Positions 38,701-46,918 of a stretch of DNA of 64,000 bases are shown here, piece after piece. Below the pieces are notes generated by a model, which was not told the DNA's origin, searched no databases, and saw only the letters and a program-made list of their open reading frames with translations. The number at the start of each line of letters is the position of its first letter. The stretch's first letter is position 1. Location of the stretch: the NCBI RefSeq assembly GCF_014196525.1, contig NZ_JACIDX010000006.1, forward strand, positions 186,001-250,000, written 5' to 3'. This DNA is from Novosphingobium sediminicola. GTDB lineage: Bacteria; Pseudomonadota; Alphaproteobacteria; Sphingomonadales; Sphingomonadaceae. A program made the translations under genes and the position numbers.

Positions 38701-39819
38701 TCAAGGTTGGGCCAGAGGGCCGGTTGCGCCCCCGCCAAAGGCATTGCCCGCCGCGCCCATGCCATTGGCAATCGCCTGAACCGGCTGGCCGTTGGCGCCC
38801 ATGGAAACGGTCTGACTGTCGCGCCCGCGGATCACGCGCACGCCATTGTTGTTCACCCGCGCCACCACCGGCGCGCCCATCGAGGGGCCCCCTGCCGCAG
38901 GCATGACCGGGCCGCTGGCGGGCAGGGTGCGCTTTTGAAAACGCGAAACTTCGGCCCCGGTGGTCATCGATTCTCCGCCCGATCCGCTGTTGCTGAAGGA
39001 AGCGGGACGGCGCGCGGCGCTGGCCAGCAGGCGGGTTTCGTCGGCCTTGGATGCGCCCTCGGGCAGTTTGATCGCGCCATTGGCGATCGCGCGGTCCAGA
39101 TCGCCCTGATTGTCAGCCAGAGAGCGCAGCGTCAGGCTGAGCGCACCCACGGCCTGGGCCACCTCGATCTTTTCGGCGATCTTGGGCGTGACCTCCAGCG
39201 TGACTGTGTGGAACGTGCGCACCACGGTCTTGCCCTCGTTGGTCTGGTTTTCGGTCGATTGGTCGGTGGCCAGCACGCGCAGATTGCGCAGGACGGTTTC
39301 CGTCACGTTAAGTGATTGTGCGTCGCCGCCATTGCCGCGAATGGTTTGGGTCAGCATGATGTCCACCCGGTCGCCCGGAAAGATGAAGCCTGCAACGCCC
39401 GACTTTTCCGAGACGGTGATGGTGATCGCGCGCATCCCCGCGCCCAGCGCGGCGGCCAGGAAGCCCCGGTCACCCGGCGCCACCAGCGCGCCCTGCGTCA
39501 GCGGCTGGCCCGCGGTGATCGGATAGCGCACGACCGTGCCGATCAGCTTGTTCATGTCGATCTTGCCGTCGACGAAATAGGCTTCCTTCATCAGGTTGCC
39601 GGGCCAATCCTGAAAATTGACGGCATCGGCCGTGATGATCGTGCCGGGGGGCAGCGCGCGCTGGGCCACCAGCACCTTGGGGCCGGTGGGCGCCACGGGC
39701 AGGGCCGCCTGAACGACAGGGGCGACATTGCCGCCCGAGAGCATGCTGCGGGCAGCGAGCGCTGTGCCGATCGCGATGACCATCGCGCCAATCAACAGCA
39801 TCAGCCTTCGTCTATCCAT
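38701..39819 (-). CDS. cpaB: CpaB/RcpC, Tad pilus assembly protein
   Basis: A 372-residue protein with an N-terminal membrane helix (LMLLIGAMVIAIGTALAARS) and a SAF domain (VLVAQRALPPGTIITADAV, residues ~50-115), followed by the RcpC/CpaB beta-region (GAGMRAITITVSEKSGVAGF and PGDRVDIMLTQTI). The C-terminal ~90 residues are Ser/Gly/Ala-rich and probably disordered. SAF domains bind glycans; RcpC helps place the secretin and modify pili. It follows cpaA after ~70 nt, where a TTAACC element (minus strand, around 39877-39882) could be a CtrA half-site. Confidence 0.9.
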   Translation of the reverse strand: MDRRRLMLLIGAMVIAIGTALAARSMLSGGNVAPVVQAALPVAPTGPKVLVAQRALPPGTIITADAVNFQDWPGNLMKEAYFVDGKIDMNKLIGTVVRYPITAGQPLTQGALVAPGDRGFLAAALGAGMRAITITVSEKSGVAGFIFPGDRVDIMLTQTIRGNGGDAQSLNVTETVLRNLRVLATDQSTENQTNEGKTVVRTFHTVTLEVTPKIAEKIEVAQAVGALSLTLRSLADNQGDLDRAIANGAIKLPEGASKADETRLLASAARRPASFSNSGSGGESMTTGAEVSRFQKRTLPASGPVMPAAGGPSMGAPVVARVNNNGVRVIRGRDSQTVSMGANGQPVQAIANGMGAAGNAFGGGATGPLAQP

Positions 39820-39889
39820 TGCCGAACAAGCCCCTTACGCTCTAACCGCAGTACGACCGGAAATATCCGATAGATTGGTTAACATTCGA

Positions 39890-40378
39890 TCACCCCGCCA
39901 GAACGGTTCCGGCGGCCGGAAATAAATAGCCCGAAGCAATCACCCACAGCCCGCCAAGAGCTATCGCTATGCCATAGGGGATGGATGGTTTGCGCGGATG
40001 CCGCCGCGCCACATGCCACGCGGCCAGCGCCACCGTGAGCACGCCCCCCGACACCGCCATCACCATCAGCAACTGGGCAAACCAGACCGGCTTGATCCAC
40101 AGTGCCAGCGCCACCAGCAGCTTGACATCGCCCCCGCCCATCGCGCCCAACGCAAACAATCCGGCCAGCACCACAAAGGCCCCCGCCGCCAGCGCCAGTT
40201 GCCAGCCGATTTCGGCCAGTCCCATATGGCTGGCCCACCAGAACAGCGGGGCGGCCAGAGCGATCCCGGCATTGAGCCAGTTGTCGATCTGGCGGCGGCG
40301 GATGTCGGTATAGGCCGCCACCAGCAGCGCGATTGCCAAGGCGATCAGCAGACCGTAGGAAAAGGAAGAACCAAGCAT
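39890..40378 (-). CDS. cpaA: CpaA/TadV prepilin peptidase
   Basis: A 162-residue A24 aspartyl prepilin peptidase with about five membrane helices. The two catalytic aspartates are in AYTDIRRRQIDN (N-terminal) and MGGGDVKLL (GxGD motif). It cleaves the leader of Flp and TadE/F prepilins. It is the first gene of the minus-strand tad operon. No Flp pilin gene is found in the ~120 nt upstream or anywhere in the window, so its substrates are encoded elsewhere. The promoter is expected between 40379 and 40503, an AT-rich gap shared with the divergent hydrolase gene. Confidence 0.9.
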   Translation of the reverse strand: MLGSSFSYGLLIALAIALLVAAYTDIRRRQIDNWLNAGIALAAPLFWWASHMGLAEIGWQLALAAGAFVVLAGLFALGAMGGGDVKLLVALALWIKPVWFAQLLMVMAVSGGVLTVALAAWHVARRHPRKPSIPYGIAIALGGLWVIASGYLFPAAGTVLAG

Positions 40379-40503
40379 GCGGACCTCTGGTTGGATCAGG
40401 TTTCCGTTTTAGTGGTGATGACTTACCAAACAGTAACCAACGCAAGGCGCGCAAATGGCGCAATCGGGGGGCTGGCGGGCGGCAAGGCGTAAAAGAGGTG
40501 CTA

Positions 40504-41457
40504 ATGGAACTTCCCGAGGGCGGCGTTGAACAATTCTGGATGGCGCCCGATGGCTGGCCGATCCGTCGAATCGATCTTTCCCCTCGCCATGTTCTGCGCG
40601 GCAGCCTGCTGTTCATGCCCGGACGGGGCGATTTCTATGAAAAATACCTCGAGTCGCTGGAGGAATGGCGCGATGCCGGATGGCATGTGACCAGCCTCGA
40701 CTGGCGCGGTCAGGCCGGGTCGGGGCGGCTGGGGATGGATGACTCGACCGGGCACGTTGATGATTTTTCGGTGTGGATCGAGGATCTGGCCGCGTTCTGG
40801 CACGAATGGCGGGCCGAACGGCCGGGGCCGGTGGCGCTGATCGGCCATTCGATGGGCGGGCATCTGGCGCTGCGCGCGCTGGCGCAGGGGCGGGTCGATC
40901 CCGATGCGCTGGTGCTTTCCGCGCCGATGCTGGGCTTTGCGGCGGGCGGGGCGCCCTTCTGGTCGCAAAAGGCGCTGGGCTGGGCGATGCTCAAGCTGGG
41001 CGATGCGCGACGTCCGGCATGGAATGGCGGGGAAAAACCGGCCAGTTCGCTCCATGCGCGCAAAGGCCTGCTGACCCATGACGCGCGGCGCTATCAGCAG
41101 GAGATGGACTGGCGCGCGGCGCGGCCCGAACTGGCGATGGGGCCGGCCAGTTGGGGCTGGATGGCGGCGGGCTTGCGCTCGATGGAGACGTTCATGGCGC
41201 CCGGCGTGCTGGAACGGGTTCAGACGCCGGTGCTGATTCTGTCGACTGCCGCCGATGGGTTGGTGTGCCACCGGGCCAATCTGAAGGCGGCGCGGCGTTT
41301 GCCCCATGGCGAGATCATGAGCTTTGGCCCGGAGGCGGCCCATGAGATCCTGCGCGAGGTGGACGAGGTGCGCGAGCCCGCGATGGAGCGGATCGAGGCC
41401 TTTCTGAGCGAGCATGTGGCTCAGCCTGTGACACCGGACTTGACCCGCGCGCTCTGA
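40504..41457 (+). CDS. alpha/beta hydrolase (lysophospholipase / monoacylglycerol lipase type)
   Basis: A 317-residue serine hydrolase of the PldB/Hydrolase_4 group. The nucleophile elbow is IGHSMGGHLAL, the oxyanion region is SLLFMPGRGDFYEKY, and the catalytic Asp and His are likely in LILSTAADGLV and GPEAAHEIL. No signal peptide, so cytosolic. Substrate may be lysophospholipid or monoglyceride; sequence alone does not settle it. The ATG at 40504 is preceded by AAAGAGGTGCTA; longer open frames to 40333 run into the cpaA promoter region. The FAD enzyme gene begins 17 nt after its stop, suggesting one transcript. Confidence 0.85.
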   Translation: MELPEGGVEQFWMAPDGWPIRRIDLSPRHVLRGSLLFMPGRGDFYEKYLESLEEWRDAGWHVTSLDWRGQAGSGRLGMDDSTGHVDDFSVWIEDLAAFWHEWRAERPGPVALIGHSMGGHLALRALAQGRVDPDALVLSAPMLGFAAGGAPFWSQKALGWAMLKLGDARRPAWNGGEKPASSLHARKGLLTHDARRYQQEMDWRAARPELAMGPASWGWMAAGLRSMETFMAPGVLERVQTPVLILSTAADGLVCHRANLKAARRLPHGEIMSFGPEAAHEILREVDEVREPAMERIEAFLSEHVAQPVTPDLTRAL

Positions 41458-41474
41458 GCGGCTTGGGTCGGGCG

Positions 41475-42563
41475 ATGAGCCAGAGGTTTGATATAGCAAT
41501 CGTGGGCGCCGGGATGGCGGGCGCCTCGCTGGGCGCGCAATTGCTGGCGCGGGGCGCGGGGTCGGTGGTCATGCTGGAGGGCGAGGACCGCCCCGGATAC
41601 CATTCCACCGGGCGCAGCGCGGCCTTTTGGCAGGAAACCTATGGCGGGCCGCAGGTTCAGCCTTTGACGCTGGCCTCCGGGCCGGTGCTGGAGGAACTGG
41701 GCTTTCTGCATCCGCGCGGCGGGCTGCATCTGGCGCGGGCGCAGGATTTGCCCGAATTGCAGGCTTTTGCCGAGGAATTTTCGAACGTCGGCGTCGATCT
41801 GCCCGCCGTGGACCGCGCGGGGATGGAGGCGCAGGTGCCGGGCCTTGATCCACAATGGGTGGCGGGCCTTGCCGAGCCGTCATGCCGCGACATCGATGTA
41901 GCGGGGCTGCATCAGCATTACCTCGCGGCCTTTCGGCGCGGCGGGGGCGAGGTCTGGACGCGGGCGCGATTGGCGGCTGCGCGCTGCGATGGCGATTGGG
42001 CGCTGAGCCTTGAGGATGGGCGCGAGATCCGCGCTCGCGTGCTGGTCAATGCGGCGGGCGCCTGGGCCGACGAGGTGGCCGCGATGGCCGGGGCGCGGCC
42101 CGTGGGTATTCAGCCTTTAAGGCGCACCATGGCGCAAATCCGCGTTTCCCCGGAGGCGCAGGCCGCCATGCCGCTGGTGATGGACATGGCCGGTACGTTC
42201 TATTTCAAGCCCGAGGGCGGGCGGCTTTGGCTGACCCCTCACGATGAAACCCCCGTGCCGCCCTGCGACGCCGCGCCCGAGGAAATCGACGTGGCCGTGG
42301 CCATCGATCGGTTTGAAGGCGTGGTGGACTGGCGCGTCGAGGCGGTCGAGCATCGCTGGGCGGGCCTGCGCAGTTTCGCGCCGGATCGGTTGCCGGTCTA
42401 TGGCTGGGATGTTTCGGTGCCGGGCTTTTTCTGGTGCGCGGGGCAAGGGGGCTTTGGCATCCAGACGGCTCCTGCGGCGGCGGACATGGCGGCGCGGTTG
42501 CTGTTGGGGCAGGAGGCAGGCGAGGTCGATCCGGGGGTGTTTGGGCCGGAGCGGTTTGTTTAG
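41475..42563 (+). CDS. FAD-dependent oxidoreductase (D-amino-acid/glycine oxidase family)
   Basis: A 362-residue DAO-family flavoenzyme. The N-terminal Rossmann signature is IAIVGAGMAGASLGAQLLA, followed by the GRSAAFWQE segment. The C-terminal FAD motif WAGLRSFAPDRLPVYGWD with FFWCAGQGGFGIQTAPAAA is typical of glycine oxidase and D-amino-acid dehydrogenase types. Substrate is not determinable; D-amino acids, sarcosine-like amines or 2-hydroxyglutarate are all family options. The ATG at 41475 follows GGTCGGGCG. It is cotranscribed with the hydrolase and its 3' side is marked by repeat copy 4. Confidence 0.85.
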   Translation: MSQRFDIAIVGAGMAGASLGAQLLARGAGSVVMLEGEDRPGYHSTGRSAAFWQETYGGPQVQPLTLASGPVLEELGFLHPRGGLHLARAQDLPELQAFAEEFSNVGVDLPAVDRAGMEAQVPGLDPQWVAGLAEPSCRDIDVAGLHQHYLAAFRRGGGEVWTRARLAAARCDGDWALSLEDGREIRARVLVNAAGAWADEVAAMAGARPVGIQPLRRTMAQIRVSPEAQAAMPLVMDMAGTFYFKPEGGRLWLTPHDETPVPPCDAAPEEIDVAVAIDRFEGVVDWRVEAVEHRWAGLRSFAPDRLPVYGWDVSVPGFFWCAGQGGFGIQTAPAAADMAARLLLGQEAGEVDPGVFGPERFV

Positions 42564-42575
42564 AGGGGTTTAGGT

Positions 42576-43190
42576 GCCTCCGGCGGGCAAAGGGCGGGGG
42601 CCCTTTGCGATCCCGGGACTGTCGGCGTTGCGGTTGAAGGGCGGCGGGGTGTTTTGGGGTTAGGTGACGGGTTTTCAAGGCCGCTGCGCGGCGGGGTATG
42701 GCGGAAGGGCGGGAACGTTAGTTTGTTTCAGGTCGTTTCCACCGTGAGTGGTTGAACAAAAACCATAAAACCATCCCGAGGGTTGCCAGTTCCAGCCCAA
42801 TATTGACAGGGTGGCCGACATGCGACGGCATTTTGATCTCTAATGGTGTGACCCATTCCAGCGCCCTCAGAAAAATGAAGGCGCCGAATGCGAAGAACAC
42901 TATAGACTTGTTCCAACGGTATCTGGTCGCAAGCAGCAGGCACAGCCAAAGACTGAAATTCAACGCGCTACTGAGTATATCGGTCATGGATACCACCATC
43001 TTGGCAACTCAGGCAAAATAGCAGTATCTCTAACGGCCGCAATGGCGCATGTGCGGCGCATCCCTTTTCTTCCCGCGAAGCGGTATAACCTCCCTCCACG
43101 ACACTGCCCATAAACACCCCGCTTCCGGTAAGCCACAACGCAGACAGTATCGGGATTGCAAAGGGACAAGTCCCTTTGCCCGCCGGAGGC
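42576..43190. repeat. composite inverted-repeat element, copy 4, enclosing a small gene
   Basis: Element A (42576-42615; inner flank GATCCCG rather than AATCCCG) and its inverse A' (43151-43190) bound a 535-nt interior, much longer than in the other copies. The inner hairpin is degenerate (AGGCCGCTGCGCGGCG near 42678). The interior holds a 93-codon gene on the minus strand, visibly lower in GC. The copy lies in a convergent gap between the FAD oxidase and ccmB. Confidence 0.85.
42718..42999 (-). CDS. small membrane protein of unknown function inside repeat copy 4
   Basis: A 93-residue protein with three hydrophobic stretches (LNFSLWLCLLLATRY, IVFFAFGAFIFLRALEWV, IGLELATLGMVLWFLF) and a basic C-terminus HSRWKRPETN. 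No family is recognised. Its codons are AT-richer than the neighbours (AAA, TTT, AAT are common), a sign of recent acquisition or weak selection. It sits between the two arms of a dispersed repeat that elsewhere encloses only ~150-170 nt. Starts at 42999 and 42987 are both possible, without a clear Shine-Dalgarno. Confidence 0.6.
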   Translation of the reverse strand: MVVSMTDILSSALNFSLWLCLLLATRYRWNKSIVFFAFGAFIFLRALEWVTPLEIKMPSHVGHPVNIGLELATLGMVLWFLFNHSRWKRPETN

Positions 43191-43194
43191 AAAT

Positions 43195-43857
43195 TTACCG
43201 CCCAGCCCGCAGCGCCGCCGCCCCGGCAAAGGGTGTCAAGGCCACCAGCACCAGACTGGCCGCGCCCGCCAAAGCCAACCCGCTTTCGCCGCCGATGGCC
43301 AAGGCGCCTGCGCCGAAGATGAGCAGGGGGACGCAGAGGGGGATGAAGAGCAGGCCCGCCAGCGCTGCGCCGCCTTTGAGGCCTGCGGTGATGGTGGCCA
43401 CCGCTACGCCCACGGCGGCAAGGCCGGGGGTTCCGGCCAGCAGGCCCAGTTCGACCAGCGCGATGGTGCGCCCGTCGAGGCCCAAAAGCGCGGCGGCGGG
43501 CAGGGTGGCCAGCATGAGGGGCGGAGCGAAGGAGAGCCAGTGAGCCAACAACCGCAGGGCGACGATGACTTCTTCGGAGATGCCGCGCAGAGCCCATTGC
43601 TCGAACAGGCCCGCCTCGCGGTCGGGCTCGATCAGGCGGTCGAGCGGCAGGATCGCGGCCAGCAGCGCGGCCAGCCAGATCACGCCGCCGCCCACGCGGG
43701 CGAGGAGCTTGGGGTCCGGCCCGACGGCGAAGGGGAAGATGATGGCCACCGCGAGGAAGAACAGGATGGGCAGCATGATGCCGCCTCCGCCCCCGCTGCC
43801 CAGCAGGAGCAGGCGCAGGTCGCGGCGCAGGATGGCGAGAAGTGCGGCCCCCTTCAC
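43195..43857 (-). CDS. ccmB: heme exporter membrane protein CcmB
   Basis: A 220-residue protein with six hydrophobic helices, opening with LLAILRRDLRLLLLGSGGGG and containing FEQWALRGISEEVIVALRLLAHWLS, typical of CcmB. With CcmA and CcmC it forms the ABC module that loads heme onto CcmE for cytochrome c maturation. The start is GTG at 43857, overlapping the ccmA stop as GTGA; longer frames to 43929 lie within ccmA. ccmC is not in the window, so the Ccm set is split or this is a detached ccmAB pair. Confidence 0.9.
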   Translation of the reverse strand: MKGAALLAILRRDLRLLLLGSGGGGGIMLPILFFLAVAIIFPFAVGPDPKLLARVGGGVIWLAALLAAILPLDRLIEPDREAGLFEQWALRGISEEVIVALRLLAHWLSFAPPLMLATLPAAALLGLDGRTIALVELGLLAGTPGLAAVGVAVATITAGLKGGAALAGLLFIPLCVPLLIFGAGALAIGGESGLALAGAASLVLVALTPFAGAAALRAGR

Positions 43858-44456
43858 AACGCATACTCGGCAAGGTCGAGGCGGGTGAGGCCGGGGATGC
43901 CAAGCGATTGATGCGAGGCGATAATGCAAGCGCCTCCGCCCGCGCAGTGGCGCTCGATCATGCGCTCGACCATCGCGCAGGCGGCGACATCAAGGCCGTT
44001 CAAAGGCTCGTCCAGCAGCCAGTTGGGCGCGTGCTGGCCGATCAGGCGGGCAAGGGCGGCGCGCTTTTTCTGGCCGGTGGAAAGATAGCGCACCGGCACA
44101 TCGAGCAGATTGGCCAGACCCAGCCCCTTGATCGCTTCATCGGGCACCGGCCCATCGACCCGCGCCCAGAACGCCAGCGCCGCGCCCAGAGGCTGGCCCA
44201 GATCGAGGCCGTGGCGCTCGTCCATCAGGGCCAGCGGGCCGTCCCACGCGATCGCGCCGGTGATGCCGCTGACCGGATCGGGGCTGGGCGGGAGCAGGCC
44301 CGCGAGCATCCGCATCAGGCTGGATTTGCCCAAGCCGTTCGGCCCCAGAATATGCAGCGCTTGCCCCCGCGCAAGGCCCAGCGAAAGGCCCGAAAACAGC
44401 CAGCGGTCGCCGCGGCGGCAGCATAAGTCGGTGGCGGTGAGGGCGGTGGCGGTCAT
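43854..44456 (-). CDS. ccmA: heme exporter ATPase CcmA
   Basis: A 200-residue ABC ATPase. Walker A is LGPNGLGKSSLMRML (residues ~37-51), the signature is YLSTGQKKRAALARLI, Walker B is NWLLDEPLNGLD, and the switch His is in IIASHQSLG. In the Ccm system it powers release of heme-bound CcmE. It overlaps ccmB by 4 nt (GTGA), so the two are translated together. ATG 44456 is used; the frame opens MTATALTATDLCCRRGDRW. Repeat copy 5 lies just upstream. Confidence 0.92.
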   Translation of the reverse strand: MTATALTATDLCCRRGDRWLFSGLSLGLARGQALHILGPNGLGKSSLMRMLAGLLPPSPDPVSGITGAIAWDGPLALMDERHGLDLGQPLGAALAFWARVDGPVPDEAIKGLGLANLLDVPVRYLSTGQKKRAALARLIGQHAPNWLLDEPLNGLDVAACAMVERMIERHCAGGGACIIASHQSLGIPGLTRLDLAEYAL

Positions 44457-44506
44457 GGTGGGGTGGCGATAGGGAAAAGTGGGGGGGCTGCCAAGAAGAA
44501 GGTTTT

Positions 44507-44717
44507 GCCTCCGGCGGGCAAAGGGCGGGGGCCCTTTGCAATCCCGTTATGGGGGTGGGTTTGCGAAGGTGTGAGGATTTTTAAAGCCTGCGGCGTGGCG
44601 AGGTCAGCGGTGTCTGCGCCGCAGGCTTTAAAATTATAACATCGCGTCCGACACAAAACGCCGAACCTTGCGCGCAACATATACAGTAACGGGAGCGCGA
44701 GGGACGAGTCCCTCGCA
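44507..44717. repeat. composite inverted-repeat element, copy 5 (one arm decayed)
   Basis: Element A is intact at 44507-44546. The inner hairpin has perfect 17-bp arms (44579-44595 and 44617-44633, containing AAAGCCTGCGGCG). The far arm at ~44689-44717 keeps only the CGGGA start and a hairpin GCGAGGGA/TCCCTCGC around CGAG, having lost the GCAAAGGG stem and the outer flank. It lies between ccmA and the glycosylase gene, which are on the same strand. Confidence 0.85.
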
Positions 44718-44743
44718 TCTAAACTTCCCTTCTTAAAACCCCC

Positions 44744-45376
44744 TCACAACGCCGCATTATTATAGCAATGCCACGTAAAGATCGCCGCCGCTCCGCGATG
44801 GGGCCGCCATTCTTCCGCCAAGACCCGCGTCTGCTTCTCGCTGGGCCGCTCCGGCAATCCCAGCAATTTGCCCAGCCCGATCTGCACGGCAAGGTCGCCG
44901 GCGGGCCAGATGTCGGGCCGCCCTTCGGCAAACAGCAGATAGATTTCGGCCGACCAGCGCCCGATGCCCTTGATGCGGGTGAGGAGGGCGATGGCTTCCT
45001 CGTCGTCGGCGGGCAGGGCGGTGAAATCGAGCTCGCCCGCCAGCACCATTTCGCACAGGGATCGCGCATAGCCTTGTTTCTGGCGCGAGAGGCCGCAGGC
45101 GCGCAAAGTGTCGAAATCGGCGGCCAGCAGCGCGGCGGGGTCGGCCTCCTCGCCCACAACGCCCACCATTTTGGCCCACATGGACGAGGCGGCGGCGACC
45201 GAAACCTGTTGCCCCACGATGGTGCGCAGCATGGTGGCATGGCCGCGCGCGCGGATGCGCGGTTCGGGCAATCCCACCCGGCCCAGCGCATCGGCAATGC
45301 CGGGCGTGGTTTGCGCAATGGCATTCAGCCCCTTTTCAATCGCTTCTGCCGAAAGTCCCATTTGCGCCCGTTTCAT
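44744..45376 (-). CDS. alkA: DNA-3-methyladenine glycosylase II (AlkA-like, HhH-GPD)
   Basis: A 210-residue HhH-GPD glycosylase that removes alkylated purines in base-excision repair. The helix-hairpin-helix and catalytic Asp are in IKGIGRWSAEIYLLFAEGRP followed by DIWPAGDLAVQIG, and GHATMLRTIVGQQVS begins the conserved domain. It lacks the N-terminal domain of E. coli AlkA, as in many bacterial DNA-3-methyladenine glycosylases. The start at 45376 (MKRAQMG) or 45361 is preferred over the frame to 45478, which runs into the promoter of the divergent ferredoxin gene. Confidence 0.9.
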   Translation of the reverse strand: MKRAQMGLSAEAIEKGLNAIAQTTPGIADALGRVGLPEPRIRARGHATMLRTIVGQQVSVAAASSMWAKMVGVVGEEADPAALLAADFDTLRACGLSRQKQGYARSLCEMVLAGELDFTALPADDEEAIALLTRIKGIGRWSAEIYLLFAEGRPDIWPAGDLAVQIGLGKLLGLPERPSEKQTRVLAEEWRPHRGAAAIFTWHCYNNAAL

Positions 45377-45504
45377 GAATGGAAATGACAAATTTTTGCG
45401 CAATTCGGCCAGTTGCAAAACCGGCGGCTTGCCGATAGCAGCCTTGCCCAAGCGCATGTTGCGCCGCGCTTTATACAACTGCGCTTCATACAGAGGGATT
45501 TGAT

Positions 45505-45822
45505 ATGCCGAAGCTGGTGATCGTCAATAGTGCGGGTGAAGAAAAGGAAGTTGAGGCCCAGACCGGCCGCACGGTGATGGAAGTGATTCGTGACGCGGGT
45601 TTTGACGATCTGCTGGCGCTGTGCGGGGGCTGCTGCTCTTGCGCGACGTGCCATGTGCATATCGACCCGGCCTTTGCCGACAAGCTGCCTGCGATCAGCG
45701 CCGACGAAGACGATCTGCTTGACAGCAGCGACCACCGTGACGGCAATTCGCGCCTGTCGTGCCAGTTGCCCGTGACCGACGCCATCGACGGTATGCGCGT
45801 GACGATTGCCGAGGCGGACTAA
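45505..45822 (+). CDS. adrenodoxin-type [2Fe-2S] ferredoxin
   Basis: A 105-residue ISC/adrenodoxin-type ferredoxin. Cluster ligands fit CGGCCSCATC, giving Cys-X5-Cys-X2-Cys, plus the distal Cys in RLSCQLPV. Two additional cysteines fall inside the ligand loop (CGGCCSC), where relatives commonly have Ser-Cys or Thr-Leu. It would pass electrons to P450s or serve Fe-S assembly; neither partner is nearby. ATG 45505 has GAGGGATTTGAT just upstream. cysK follows after 70 nt in the same direction. Confidence 0.93.
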   Translation: MPKLVIVNSAGEEKEVEAQTGRTVMEVIRDAGFDDLLALCGGCCSCATCHVHIDPAFADKLPAISADEDDLLDSSDHRDGNSRLSCQLPVTDAIDGMRVTIAEAD

Positions 45823-45892
45823 AAGCCTGACTTTAGGGGTGCCTTGCGCAAATGCATTGCGCGTTGGCCAAGGCCCCCCTACCTAGGGCGCC

Positions 45893-46900
45893 ATGACGAA
45901 AGCGCCCGTTTATCAAAACACCCTCGATCTGATTGGCAACACCCCGATGGTCCTGTTGAAAGGGCCAAGCGAGGCGGCAGGTTGCGAGATCTGGGGCAAG
46001 TGCGAATTTGCCAATCCGGGGCAGAGCGTGAAGGATCGCGCCGCCTTGTGGATCATCCGCGATGCGGAACGCTCGGGTGCGCTCAAGCCGGGCGGCACGA
46101 TTGTCGAGGGCACGGCGGGCAATACGGGCATCGGCATTGCGCTGGTGGCCAATGCGTTGGGCTATAAGACGATCATCGTCATGCCCGAAACCCAGAGCCG
46201 CGAGAAGATGGACACGCTGCGCGCGCTGCAGGCCGAGCTGGTGCTGGTGCCGGCGGCGCCTTTCAGCAATCCGGGGCATTTCGTGCATACTTCGCGCCGT
46301 CTGGCCGAGGAAACCGAGGGCGCGATCTGGGCCAACCAGTTCGACAATACCGCCAACCGCAAGGCCCATATCGAATCGACCGCGCCCGAAATCTGGGCGC
46401 AGATGGATGGGCGGCTTGACGGCTTTACCTGCGCTGCGGGTACGGGCGGGACGCTGGCGGGCGTGGGGTTGGGGCTGAAGGCGTTTGATGAAGGTATCAC
46501 CATCGCGCTGACCGATCCCTATGGCGCGGCGCTCTACAATTATTACGCCCATGGCGAGTTGAAGGCCGAAGGGTCGAGTGTGGCCGAGGGCATCGGGCAG
46601 GGGCGGATCACCGCCAATCTGGACGGTGCGCCGATCGACACGCAATTCCGTATGTCGGACGAGGAGGGCCTCGAATGGGTCCGCCGTCTGCTGGCCGAAG
46701 AGGGTCTGGCGCTGGGTCTGTCGAGCGGGATCAATGTCGCGGGCGCGGTGGCGCTGGGGCGCAAGCTGGTGGCGCAGGGCAAGAAGGATGCGCGCGTGGC
46801 CACGATCCTGTGCGACACCGGGCTGCGCTATCTCTCCACCCTGTATAACAAGGCATGGCTTGAGGCGAAGGGGCTGCCGGTCTTTCCTTGGCTGGCGTGA
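45893..46900 (+). CDS. cysK: cysteine synthase A (O-acetylserine sulfhydrylase)
   Basis: A 335-residue PLP enzyme making L-cysteine from O-acetylserine and sulfide. The Schiff-base lysine is in NPGQSVKDRAALW, the phosphate loop in GTGGTLAG, and the substrate loop reads EGTAGNTGIG (Ala where the usual motif is TSGNTG). GLSSGINVAGA and the CDTGLRYLSTLYN end are typical. Cytosolic. ATG 45893 follows TAGGGCGCC. The length and YLSTLY terminus fit the CysK/cystathionine-beta-synthase-like group found in alphaproteobacteria. A small membrane protein gene follows closely. Confidence 0.93.
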   Translation: MTKAPVYQNTLDLIGNTPMVLLKGPSEAAGCEIWGKCEFANPGQSVKDRAALWIIRDAERSGALKPGGTIVEGTAGNTGIGIALVANALGYKTIIVMPETQSREKMDTLRALQAELVLVPAAPFSNPGHFVHTSRRLAEETEGAIWANQFDNTANRKAHIESTAPEIWAQMDGRLDGFTCAAGTGGTLAGVGLGLKAFDEGITIALTDPYGAALYNYYAHGELKAEGSSVAEGIGQGRITANLDGAPIDTQFRMSDEEGLEWVRRLLAEEGLALGLSSGINVAGAVALGRKLVAQGKKDARVATILCDTGLRYLSTLYNKAWLEAKGLPVFPWLA

Positions 46901-46918
46901 TGGAGTAAGATCCGCGCG

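Noticed and set aside
34743..38906. A 1387-codon open frame antisense to the tad genes
   Set aside because: It lies opposite seven confidently identified tad/cpa genes and is His/Arg/Gln-rich low-information sequence typical of antisense frames in GC-rich DNA. No domain is visible.
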